Made by a program: the position numbers and the translations under genes
Origin: Flammeovirgaceae bacterium UBA4659
GTDB taxonomy: Bacteria; Bacteroidota; Bacteroidia; Cytophagales; Cyclobacteriaceae
Direction: 5' to 3'
Assembly: GCA_002405445.1 (NCBI GenBank)
Contig: DHLV01000062.1
Location: 1-32,388 of the forward strand
DNA: 32,388 nucleotides
Shown: in pieces, positions 23,684 through 30,947 of the stretch
How the letters are laid out: every line of letters begins with the position of its first letter
How positions within the stretch are numbered: position 1 is the stretch's first letter
Notes under the pieces: generated by a model
Told to the model about the DNA's origin: nothing
Databases searched by the model: none
The model's input: only the letters and a program-made list of their open reading frames with translations

Positions 23684-23710
23684 AATACCGCGTGAGCGGT
23701 ATTTTTCTTT
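23684..23710 (+). terminator. Rho-independent terminator after tRNA-Ser
   Basis: Perfect 8-bp stem AATACCGC / GCGGTATT with a GTGA loop, followed by TTTCTTT. It starts 10 nt after the tRNA. It also precludes the TTG at 23711 as the start of the next gene. Confidence 0.85.
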
Positions 23711-23731
23711 TTGGCCAACATTACCAGCACC

Positions 23732-24082
23732 ATGTCAATGCAGGCGAATCCGGTAACAACTGTTGACGAATACATCAAACACTTCTCACGCGATGTGCAA
23801 ACGCGATTGAAGGTGATTCGCAATGTTATTCGAAAAGTGGCTCCTCAATCTGTTGAAAGCATCAGCTATGGTATGCCTGCCTACAAACTACATGGCAAAC
23901 CATTGGTATATTTTGCAGCCTATGAACATCACATCGGTTTCTATGCCACCCCGGCAGGACACCGGGCCTTTGCGCAACAGCTCTCCCAATACAAACAGGG
24001 CAAAGGGTCAGTTCAATTTCCACATGTATTGCCGCTGCCGTTGAAGCTAATCGAACGGATGATCAGATTTCGGGCACAATAA
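23732..24082 (+). CDS. DUF1801 (YdhG-like) domain protein (116 aa)
   Basis: Small soluble protein of the DUF1801/YdhG-like family. Characteristic segments are TVDEYIKHF, RNVIRKVAPQSVESISYGMPAYKLHGKPLVYFAAYEHHIGFY and the C-terminal FPHVLPLPLKLIERMIRFR. Some relatives are annotated as iron chaperones by similarity to frataxin-like folds, but the real role is unknown. The start is the ATG at 23732; a TTG at 23711 would sit at the edge of the tRNA terminator. It converges with the sigma-factor gene, 62 nt between stops. Confidence 0.85.
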   Translation: MSMQANPVTTVDEYIKHFSRDVQTRLKVIRNVIRKVAPQSVESISYGMPAYKLHGKPLVYFAAYEHHIGFYATPAGHRAFAQQLSQYKQGKGSVQFPHVLPLPLKLIERMIRFRAQ

Positions 24083-24144
24083 CCGCAAAAGCCAAATGTG
24101 CCAGCAAGGCATCGGTAATGTGAGGAAAAATAACCCTTCTGCCA

Positions 24145-25008
24145 CTATCCCAAATAACTTTTTAAGCCGGAAGACCTGAAGGACTTTCTCATTTCTGTGA
24201 TGGCATGTTCTTTAATTTGCCGCACCCTTTCGCGCGTGAGCGAAAGTTTTTTTCCAATCTCTTCAAGCGTGTGAGGCAAATGGTTGTCAAGGCCGAAATA
24301 CAGAAGCAGCACCTTTCGCTCTCTTGGTGGTATTGTTGACAAAACGCGTTGAATTTCTACTTGCAGTGCCGCCCGTAACAACGAAAAGTCAGGCGACACG
24401 GATTGTGAATCAGCGATAGTTTCCAGCAAGGTTGCATGCTCTTCATAAATACTTGGAGCATCAAACGAAATGGTTCGTTGCGCTACTTTGATGTTTTCGT
24501 TGATGTAGTCTGGCGTTTCACCCAAAACGGCACCCAATTCTTCGGCTGTAGGCTCGCGCTCCATTATCTGTTCGAGGTCAGATTGTGCTTTCGATATTTT
24601 GGTGATGGAGCCAACGCGGTTGAGGGGAAGCCGCACCATACGCGATTGCCCGGCCAACGCCTGTATAATCGACTGGCGAATCCACCATACTGCGTAGGAG
24701 ATGAACTTGAAGCCACGGGTTTCATCAAAACGCGATCCTGCCTTGATGAGGCCAACGTTGCCCTCGTTGATAAGGTCGCAGAGTGACATGCCGCGGTGCT
24801 GGTATTGTTTTGCCACCGACACCACAAATCGCAAATTCGCTTTTGTCAGTTTTTCAAGGGCTACGGTGTCTCCTTCGCGTATCCTTTTTGCCAGATTCAC
24901 CTCCTCTTCAGTTGTCACCAAGTCCATCTTCCCGATTTCGATCAGGTATCGGTTTAACGATTCACTTTCGCGGTTGGTGATTTGCTTGCTGATCTTAAGT
25001 TGCTTCAT
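24145..25008 (-). CDS. RpoD-like sigma-70 factor, divergent paralogue (287 aa)
   Basis: Region 1.2 is [21 protein letters not shown]; region 2 includes [16 protein letters not shown] and [20 protein letters not shown] (2.3-2.4); region 4.2 is the [25 protein letters not shown]; the protein ends in SYLG. Like Bacteroidota primary sigma factors it lacks region 1.1. From memory of the housekeeping protein, this one departs at normally invariant places: [31 protein letters not shown], and an acidic, shortened stretch between regions 3 and 4. I therefore read it as a second, possibly stress-linked, group 2-type sigma. It lies 55 nt downstream of the desaturase gene on the same strand. Confidence 0.88.
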   Translation of the reverse strand: MKQLKISKQITNRESESLNRYLIEIGKMDLVTTEEEVNLAKRIREGDTVALEKLTKANLRFVVSVAKQYQHRGMSLCDLINEGNVGLIKAGSRFDETRGFKFISYAVWWIRQSIIQALAGQSRMVRLPLNRVGSITKISKAQSDLEQIMEREPTAEELGAVLGETPDYINENIKVAQRTISFDAPSIYEEHATLLETIADSQSVSPDFSLLRAALQVEIQRVLSTIPPRERKVLLLYFGLDNHLPHTLEEIGKKLSLTRERVRQIKEHAITEMRKSFRSSGLKSYLG

Positions 25009-25063
25009 GCTTCGTTAAAGGAGTTTACCATGCATGGCATGTGTGTGGCGAATGAATCGGTGT

Positions 25064-26170
25064 TTAGGCAAAACTTTCCGATGGTGGTCTACCCAGATTT
25101 TTAAGCTGCCGCGCGTGGCTGCCGAGCGCGTTTACAAATGTGCTGTAAGCGTTATAAGGCAAATCAAATTCATGCGCTGTTTTGCGCACAATGGCTGCAA
25201 TGTTTCTGTAGTGCACGTGGCAGATATTCGGAAACAGATGATGCTCGATTTGAAAGTTGAGTCCGCCTACATACCATGTAAACCACCTGCTTTTGTTTCC
25301 AAAATTTGATGTTGTGCGTAGTTGATGCACTGCCCAGTTCGTCTCCAGGGAGTTGCTTGCGTCAGGCAGAGGAAACACTGTATCTTCCACCACATGTGCA
25401 GGTTGGAAAATCACGGCAAGTGTAAATCCGGCCACGTAGTGCATTAAAAGTATGCCGAGCAGCACTTGCCACCAAGGCAGCCCTGTAAAAGCAACCGGGG
25501 CTACGAAGAGATAACCGACATACCCTACTTTGGTAGCAATCAAAATGAACCACTCCCGAATGATATTTGCTTTTTGTTTGTGTGCTAAACCCGATCGCTG
25601 ATAGCGTACGATGCGATCGAAGTCTTTGTAACCAAGCCAGGCCACTGTCATCAGGCCGTATAAGAACCACGCATAGATGAACTGATAGCGGTGCAGTTTT
25701 TTCCATTTTGTAGACGGACACAACCGCAAAACACCGCGCGGGCTGATGTCTTCATCATGGTCGTGCACGTTGGTAAATGAGTGGTGCAAAACATTGTGTT
25801 GAATTTTCCAGTTAAAGGCATTGGCTCCTACCAAATTGATTGAATAACCCATGAGGCTGTTGATCCAGGCTTTGTCCGAATAGGCTCCGTGATTCGCATC
25901 GTGCATCACGGAAAGGCCTATTCCTGCAAGGCCAAATCCCATCACAACCACGGCCGGTACTAAAAAACCCACATCCGATATGATGCCGGTGAGTATCAGC
26001 GCGTAGGGCACAAAGTACATCGCAAACATGCATAACGTTTTGACATACATCTCCAAATTCCCGTATTTGTTGATGTTGTGTGACCTGAAGTAATCATTCA
26101 CGCGTTTGTTAAGTGTCGCGGTGAAATCGTGGCCGGTAGGCGCAAACGTGATATTGTTTTCTTGTTTCAT
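25064..26170 (-). CDS. Membrane fatty acid desaturase, acyl-CoA/lipid type (368 aa)
   Basis: Di-iron membrane desaturase with all three histidine boxes: HDANHGAY (His90-His94), HNVLHHSFTNVHDHDED (His125-His130 and on) and QIEHHLFP (residues 307-314, with the Q-x-x-HH form typical of front-end/linoleoyl-type desaturases). Hydrophobic segments lie at about 45-90, 165-180 and 205-255. It introduces double bonds into membrane acyl chains, using oxygen and an electron donor; the regiospecificity cannot be read by eye. It starts 15 nt after the DEAD-box helicase stop and is followed after 55 nt by the sigma-factor gene, so it looks like the middle gene of an operon. Its role is likely to maintain membrane fluidity, for example in the cold. 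Confidence 0.92.
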   Translation of the reverse strand: MKQENNITFAPTGHDFTATLNKRVNDYFRSHNINKYGNLEMYVKTLCMFAMYFVPYALILTGIISDVGFLVPAVVVMGFGLAGIGLSVMHDANHGAYSDKAWINSLMGYSINLVGANAFNWKIQHNVLHHSFTNVHDHDEDISPRGVLRLCPSTKWKKLHRYQFIYAWFLYGLMTVAWLGYKDFDRIVRYQRSGLAHKQKANIIREWFILIATKVGYVGYLFVAPVAFTGLPWWQVLLGILLMHYVAGFTLAVIFQPAHVVEDTVFPLPDASNSLETNWAVHQLRTTSNFGNKSRWFTWYVGGLNFQIEHHLFPNICHVHYRNIAAIVRKTAHEFDLPYNAYSTFVNALGSHARQLKNLGRPPSESFA

Positions 26171-26185
26171 GACCCGATAAATTTG

Positions 26186-27304
26186 TTAATTCATGAATGG
26201 ATGTTTCAGTGTTTCAATCTTGCCGGCAGCCACCCTGTTGAGGCTCTTCAACTGTGCCTGCTCCTCATGATCGCAAAATGAAAGCGCTGTCCCATTGTTT
26301 CCGGCACGCCCTGTTCGACCAATACGATGGGTATATGTTTCTACTGTGTCGGGCATCTCGTAGTTGATCACAAAAGGTAAGTCAATAATGTCAATGCCGC
26401 GGGCAGCAATATCGGTGGCAACCAACACGCGTGTCACATTCTTCTTAAAATTCGCCAGTGTGCGCTGCCTGGCACCCTGCGATTTGTTTCCGTGAAATGC
26501 CTCTGCAGAAATACCTGATTTGATCAGGTCACGTGCAATTTTATCCGCTCCGTGTTTGGTTCGAGCAAATACCAGCACATTGGCCATTTGCTGATCGGCA
26601 ATCACGTGCTTCAACAGCGCCCGCTTGTTTTGGCGTGCCACGTGGTAAACGCCTTGCTGAATAACAGCAGTTGTTTTTTCAGGTGCAATCGCAATCCGAA
26701 TAGGAGAGCGCAATATCTTGCTCACGAGTTCCTGAATCTCGTTCGGTATGGTGGCCGACAGAAAAACTTTTTGGCAGGGTGCAGGCACCAAGGCAAGTAT
26801 TTTCTGTATGTCGCGAATAAAACCCATATCCAACATGCGGTCGGCTTCATCGAGCACTAATACTTGCAGGCATGATAAGCTGATCACACGCTGTTGAATC
26901 AAATCCATCAACCGGCCGGGTGTTGCAATCACAATGTCGGCACCACGTTTGATTTGATTTACTTGTTGTGTTTGGGGTACGCCTCCATATACTAATACTG
27001 AGCGCAGGGAAAGATGCTTACCGTACTGGGTAAGGTTTTCTGAAACTTGAATGGCCAGTTCGCGCGTGGGTGTAAGCACCAAGCCGCGAATTCCACCTAA
27101 GCCTTTTTGTGCGGATAAAAGTTGTAACAGAGGAATGGAAAAGGAAGCGGTTTTACCGGTGCCTGTTTGTGCAGAAGCGAGTACATCGCGGCCGCTGAGC
27201 ATGGCCGGTATCGCTTGTTGTTGGACGGGCGTAGGCTCTGTGTAGCCTTTTTCTTCCAATGCTTTGAGTATAGAAGGGTGAATGTTGAGTTGCTGAAATG
27301 ACAT
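26186..27304 (-). CDS. rhlE: DEAD-box RNA helicase, RhlE-like (372 aa)
   Basis: ATP-dependent RNA helicase. The Q motif is PTPVQQQAIP (near Gln28), motif I AQTGTGKT (residues 45-52), motif Ia PTRELA, motif Ib TPGR, motif II DEAD (152-155), motif III SAT (183-185), motif V near TDIAARGIDI and motif VI HRIGRTGRAG. The C-terminal tail after the helicase core is short and lacks the basic extension of many RhlE/DeaD proteins. In Bacteroidota these proteins remodel structured mRNA and rRNA precursors, often in the cold. It is the first gene of a probable helicase-desaturase-sigma unit, with a promoter at 27522-27548 and a predicted leader of about 210 nt. Confidence 0.93.
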   Translation of the reverse strand: MSFQQLNIHPSILKALEEKGYTEPTPVQQQAIPAMLSGRDVLASAQTGTGKTASFSIPLLQLLSAQKGLGGIRGLVLTPTRELAIQVSENLTQYGKHLSLRSVLVYGGVPQTQQVNQIKRGADIVIATPGRLMDLIQQRVISLSCLQVLVLDEADRMLDMGFIRDIQKILALVPAPCQKVFLSATIPNEIQELVSKILRSPIRIAIAPEKTTAVIQQGVYHVARQNKRALLKHVIADQQMANVLVFARTKHGADKIARDLIKSGISAEAFHGNKSQGARQRTLANFKKNVTRVLVATDIAARGIDIIDLPFVINYEMPDTVETYTHRIGRTGRAGNNGTALSFCDHEEQAQLKSLNRVAAGKIETLKHPFMN

Positions 27305-27521
27305 GTTGTAACGTTAAAAAAGTTTTGAAACACCCAGCGATTTGTTCGAAGGGCTAATCCAAGAATCTGACGTCAACAATTAAAACTAGCCACCAGCAGT
27401 GGATCAAACAGTCAAGTTGCAGTACAAAAAAGTGAAACGCTTTTTCTCGGAATAACTGGGGAGAGAGTTAAAAGACTGCAGTAGTTGGGCAGTGAATTAA
27501 AATATCCACAATTGATTGGCA

Positions 27522-27548
27522 CAAAGGTACCTTAAAAAATGCTCACAA
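27522..27548 (-). promoter_or_regulatory. Promoter of the helicase-desaturase-sigma unit
   Basis: On the minus strand the -7 box TACCTTTG (27529 down to 27522) exactly fits TAnnTTTG, with a -33 TTG at 27548-27546, 16 nt upstream (slightly short). Transcription would start near 27515, leaving about 210 nt of untranslated leader before the helicase ATG at 27304. Confidence 0.6.
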
Positions 27549-28285
27549 CCTATTTACTGTTCCGGCTAGCGTGCTCAGTTATTTGCCCGTTGGCACGAAA
27601 ATGCACCATAAAAGCTGTTTTCGAAACTTATTTGCTTGGCAACAAAATGAAAATATACTACTGGTGCGGACACTTTTTGATACCTTTGTGTACTTATTTT
27701 GCACCCGGCCATCAAACCCAATGTGTTTTTTTTCTCGTTGGGATTTTTGTTCTCCTGGCTCTTAATAAGCAAACTAGAACAACAGAATTGGGCTGTTACA
27801 GGGCAACACCTGCTGACGCGCAAATGCACTTTCAATGAGCTTGAATACAACGATGCCGACAAGTGATGTGCTCTTGAAATATGCACCTATATGGAACAGG
27901 TATAGGCTTGCTATTTTTAAGATGATGCTGACAGTTGCATTTGAACCTCAGCAATATCAACCGGCTCAACACGCACTGCAGAAGATTATTGGTAAGGAGT
28001 GGGTCAGATTTTGGAGCCCTTGTCAGCAGGGAGTCTGGGCAAAAAAACCAACGCGACAGAATGGCCGGTGACATAGGCAGTTCCAGAAAGGTATTTTGAG
28101 ATTATTGTTAACAACGTCAACAATTCTGAAATGGTGCAAAGTGCACTTAACGTATTATTGCCATCCCGAAAGGGCTCTGAATTGCTCCGACAAAACACGT
28201 AAGCGATCCGACAGGTATAACATGATACAAGTAACCCAGATAAAGACAGAATAATAACGTAACCTTAAAAAATACGAATATAACG
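27549..28285. other. Gene-free spacer upstream of the cold-shock protein gene
   Basis: With the helicase leader, nearly 1 kb here holds no gene I can support. Open frames at 27539-27838 and 27835-28071 (plus) have no recognisable family, no signal peptide and unlikely composition. Features seen: a plus-strand TACCTTTG at 27681-27688 that fits a -7 box but has no good -33 box; an inverted repeat ATTGTT/AACAAT at 28104-28124 containing the palindrome TTGTTAACAA; and a hairpin CCCT-tgtcagc-AGGG near 28018-28032. It may contain a long leader of the cold-shock gene, an unannotated small RNA, or gene remnants. Confidence 0.4.
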
Positions 28286-28726
28286 ATGGCAAGACACGAA
28301 GGGGCATTCAACAAAAAGGAGAGCGAAAAGAAGCGACTCCAGAAGAGAAAAGAAAAAGAGCAGCGCAAGGAAGACCGAAAGGCAGGCAAGGAGGGAAGAA
28401 CCTTTGAAGATATGCTAGCCTATGTAGATGAAAACGGTAACCTTACCACCACACCACCCGATCCCAACAGAAAGAGAGCCATCAACGAAGCGGAAATTGA
28501 TCTCACTTCTAGGAATAAAGGTGGCTCAACACCCCCATCTCAACGCAGTGGCACGGTCAAGTATTTTGATGCTGCTAAGGGTTTTGGATTTATTAAAGAT
28601 GGCCAAACAGCCGAGGAATTTTTCTTTCATCACAAAGCAGCCAACTTTGCTATCGCACAATCAGACCGTGTCAGTTTTCAAACAGAAATGGGGCCGAAGG
28701 GGCGCAACGCTGTACGCATTACCTAA
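28286..28726 (+). CDS. Cold-shock-domain protein with basic N-terminal extension (146 aa)
   Basis: The N-terminal ~50 residues are a Lys/Arg/Glu-rich helix (KKESEKKRLQKRKEKEQRKE) typical of a Bacteroidota family of long cold-shock proteins, followed by a Pro/Ser linker. The C-terminal ~60 residues are a cold-shock OB fold with GTVKYFDAAKGFGFIKDG (RNP1-like KGFGFI) and EEFFFHHKAANF (RNP2-like FFFHH), which binds single-stranded RNA/DNA. The product probably acts as an RNA chaperone, and the basic extension may add ribosome or RNA affinity. It is divergent from the DEAD-box helicase gene across a gene-free spacer; this helicase/cold-shock pairing supports a shared role in RNA remodelling. Confidence 0.9.
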   Translation: MARHEGAFNKKESEKKRLQKRKEKEQRKEDRKAGKEGRTFEDMLAYVDENGNLTTTPPDPNRKRAINEAEIDLTSRNKGGSTPPSQRSGTVKYFDAAKGFGFIKDGQTAEEFFFHHKAANFAIAQSDRVSFQTEMGPKGRNAVRIT

Positions 28727-28727
28727 A

Positions 28728-28764
28728 ACGATTAGACTTCACAGCAAAAACAAGGTCTAGTCGT
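28728..28764. terminator. Hairpin after the cold-shock gene, weak terminator or 3' stabiliser
   Basis: Inverted repeat ACGATTAGACTT (28728-28739) / AAGGTCTAGTCGT (28752-28764), 12 bp with one mismatch and one bulge, directly after the stop codon. No T-run follows, so it may protect the mRNA end rather than terminate by itself. Confidence 0.4.
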
Positions 28765-28982
28765 ACAGGGTTGCAATTCGACAAACCTGAGGTGTGTGGA
28801 TCGCTCTTTTGGCTGCCTGGGTTCGAAACGGAAAATTCATCTTGCGATTTTTTGAGTTGGCCTCCGCGGCATCGGCTGGGCCTAATGGCCAGTTTTTTCT
28901 GCTTCGTTGAAAAAATTGCCCGCTCTGGTATGGAATAAAGGTATCAAAGGCATCATACCGCAAAAACGAAATAATTTGTGTT

Positions 28983-30884
28983 ATGAAATCAATCGCAACT
29001 TTGATGCTGTTACTCAGTTCGCTCCCGTGTGCAGCGCAAGACACCACTCTTCCGGTCAACTCAACGATCAAACATGTTACGGTTTTCCTTGATGGCGCAC
29101 AAGTTACCCGGCAGGGCAATGCCGATTTGCCTAAAGGCGTATCGGTACTTGTGTTCAAAAGCCTATCAGCGAAAGTGATAGAGCAAAGCATACAGGCGGA
29201 AGCCACTCACGGAGTAAAGATACTCGCAGTCTCCTTTGGTGTGGATTACCTGAACGTCAAGCAAAAGCCGGCAAAAATTGCAGCACTCGAAGCGGAGAAG
29301 AAAAAATGGTCGTCACAACTGCGGCATGAGCTTTCACAGGAGGAAGTGTATAAAGAGGAAGAGGTGATTTTGAAAACCAACAAATCTATTGGCAGTAATG
29401 CCAAGGGCGTAGAGGTAGAACAATTGAAGTTGGCCATGGATTATTTCCGTGCGCGACTGCTTGAGATCAAAGCCAAAATTTTTGAAACAGATAAGAACAT
29501 ACGCAAACTCAATGAGGAAATCACCCGTCTCGACAATCAGCTTCAGGAGTTGAACGCGGCACAAGAAGAGGAGAGTGGCACAATTACGGTGAAGGTTTCA
29601 TCCAAATCATTCACTTCCAGTACTGTTACGGTCAAGTACCTGGTAAAAGACGCGAAGTGGTTCCCTTCGTATGATATTCGCGCCAAAGATGTGCAATCGC
29701 CCGTAAGCGTGACGTACAAAGCAAATATTTCACAGCAGTCTGGTGAAGATTGGGAGCATGTTGAGCTTACCATCTCATCCGGCAACCCCATGCAAAGTGG
29801 AGAAAGACCCTCGATACAACCTTGGATTTTGGGTTTTAACAATCACGGGAATCGGATTTTAATTCGTGGGGTGTCAACGATCGGAGTTCAATCCAGTTCG
29901 TTTGTGCAGGGCAGTGTTGTCAGTAGTGAAGATGGCGTGGGGCTGCCTGGCGTAAACGTGGTGGTGAAAGGCACCACAGTGGGTACGGTTACCGATGCCG
30001 GAGGCAATTACAGTTTATCGTTGCCAGCGGGGGCCAACTTTTTGGTGTTTTCATTTATCGGCATGCAAACGCAAGAGATGCCAATTGCTGGTCGCTCGCA
30101 GTTAGATGTGTACATGAAAACTGATGCCAACCAGTTGAACGAGGTGGTTGTAACCGGTTATGGAGCTTCTTCGGATAGGTTATTGGCCGGTTCTGTCCCT
30201 GGCGTTTCTATATCCAACACTTCTCTGTATAAACAAACTGCCCCTAAAATCATTGCTGCCACGCCTATTGTAAAGCAAACCAACTTTGAGTTTAAAATAG
30301 ACGAGCTGTTTTCAATCAAGTCAGATGGTGAAACGCGCGCAACAGAAATGGTGGAGTATGAATTGCCTGCGAAGTACGAATATTCTTGCGTACCCAAACT
30401 AGACCCCGATGCCTTTTTGGTAGCCAAAGTAACCGGGTGGGATGAGTATAACTTTTTAGAAGGCGAAGCCAACTTGTTTTTCGAGGACAAGTTCATTGGC
30501 AAGTCTGTGTTGGACACGCGCAATGTAAACGATACGTTAAAACTCTCGCTGGGGCGCGATGCCAACGTGCTGGTGAAGCGCGAGAAAGTAAAGAACCTCT
30601 CCTCGCGACAGTTGGTGGGTAGCCATCAAAAATCTTCGTTCACCTACGAGATTACCGTGCGCAACAAAAAAGCGCAGCCCATCGCCATTTTGATTGAAGA
30701 CCAAATACCTGTACCCAACACCAAAGAGATTGACGTAGAGAAAATAGAGGACTCAAAAGCCGAGTACAAAGACGAAACAGGTTTGTTGAAGTGGAAGAAG
30801 CAAATTGCGCCCGGCAAAACCGAAACCATCAAGCTTCAATACTACATCAAGTACCCCAAGGGCAGCAACATGTTGCTGGAGTAA
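28983..30884 (+). CDS. MuiA-like DUF4139 protein with an inserted SusC-type regulatory domain (633 aa)
   Basis: The signal peptide is MKSIATLMLLLSSLPCAAQ. Residues about 25-85 are DUF4140 (IKHVTVFLDGAQVTRQGNAD), then a coiled coil (about 90-200). DUF4139 starts at about 205 (KYLVKDAKWFPSYDIRA, SQQSGEDWEHVELTISSGNP) and resumes at about 435 to the end (PAKYEYSCVPKLDPDAFLVA, TYEITVRNKKAQPIAI, ETIKLQYYIKYPKG). Between the two halves lies a foreign block, residues about 308-393: a carboxypeptidase-regulatory-like domain (GLPGVNVVVKGTTVGTVTDA) ending in NEVVVTGYG, the TonB-box-like signature of SusC receptors. The family is called mucoidy inhibitor A by weak similarity; its function is unknown. 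It is probably exported to the periplasm or cell surface. Confidence 0.88.
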   Translation: MKSIATLMLLLSSLPCAAQDTTLPVNSTIKHVTVFLDGAQVTRQGNADLPKGVSVLVFKSLSAKVIEQSIQAEATHGVKILAVSFGVDYLNVKQKPAKIAALEAEKKKWSSQLRHELSQEEVYKEEEVILKTNKSIGSNAKGVEVEQLKLAMDYFRARLLEIKAKIFETDKNIRKLNEEITRLDNQLQELNAAQEEESGTITVKVSSKSFTSSTVTVKYLVKDAKWFPSYDIRAKDVQSPVSVTYKANISQQSGEDWEHVELTISSGNPMQSGERPSIQPWILGFNNHGNRILIRGVSTIGVQSSSFVQGSVVSSEDGVGLPGVNVVVKGTTVGTVTDAGGNYSLSLPAGANFLVFSFIGMQTQEMPIAGRSQLDVYMKTDANQLNEVVVTGYGASSDRLLAGSVPGVSISNTSLYKQTAPKIIAATPIVKQTNFEFKIDELFSIKSDGETRATEMVEYELPAKYEYSCVPKLDPDAFLVAKVTGWDEYNFLEGEANLFFEDKFIGKSVLDTRNVNDTLKLSLGRDANVLVKREKVKNLSSRQLVGSHQKSSFTYEITVRNKKAQPIAILIEDQIPVPNTKEIDVEKIEDSKAEYKDETGLLKWKKQIAPGKTETIKLQYYIKYPKGSNMLLE

Positions 30885-30890
30885 AACAAA

Positions 30891-30913
30891 AAACCCCGCT
30901 ACTCGCGGGGTTT
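30891..30913. terminator. Bidirectional terminator between the DUF4139 gene and nrdA
   Basis: Perfect 9-bp stem AAACCCCGC / GCGGGGTTT with loop TACTC, 6 nt after the DUF4139 stop. A-rich and T-rich flanks allow use by the converging nrdA transcript as well, although the plus-strand T-run is only 3 nt. Confidence 0.75.
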
Positions 30914-30947
30914 CAACTTTGAATCTTTACCTTGAAATCTTTAATTA

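Noticed and set aside
24145..25008. Calling the sigma factor the essential housekeeping RpoD
   Set aside because: Several conserved positions differ from the standard Bacteroidota protein as I remember it, and its place behind a desaturase is unusual for rpoD. Without the rest of the genome this stays open.
27539..28071. Two plus-strand open frames (99 and 78 aa) upstream of the cold-shock gene
   Set aside because: Residue composition is not that of a typical protein, no signal peptide or known motif is seen, and they overlap one another out of frame. A degraded gene cannot be excluded.
28161..28175. Sequence ATCCCGAAAGGG resembling the REP-like palindromes
   Set aside because: It has an extra A in the loop, no closing AT and no TGAAATAATT tail, so it is more likely a chance match than a fifth copy.
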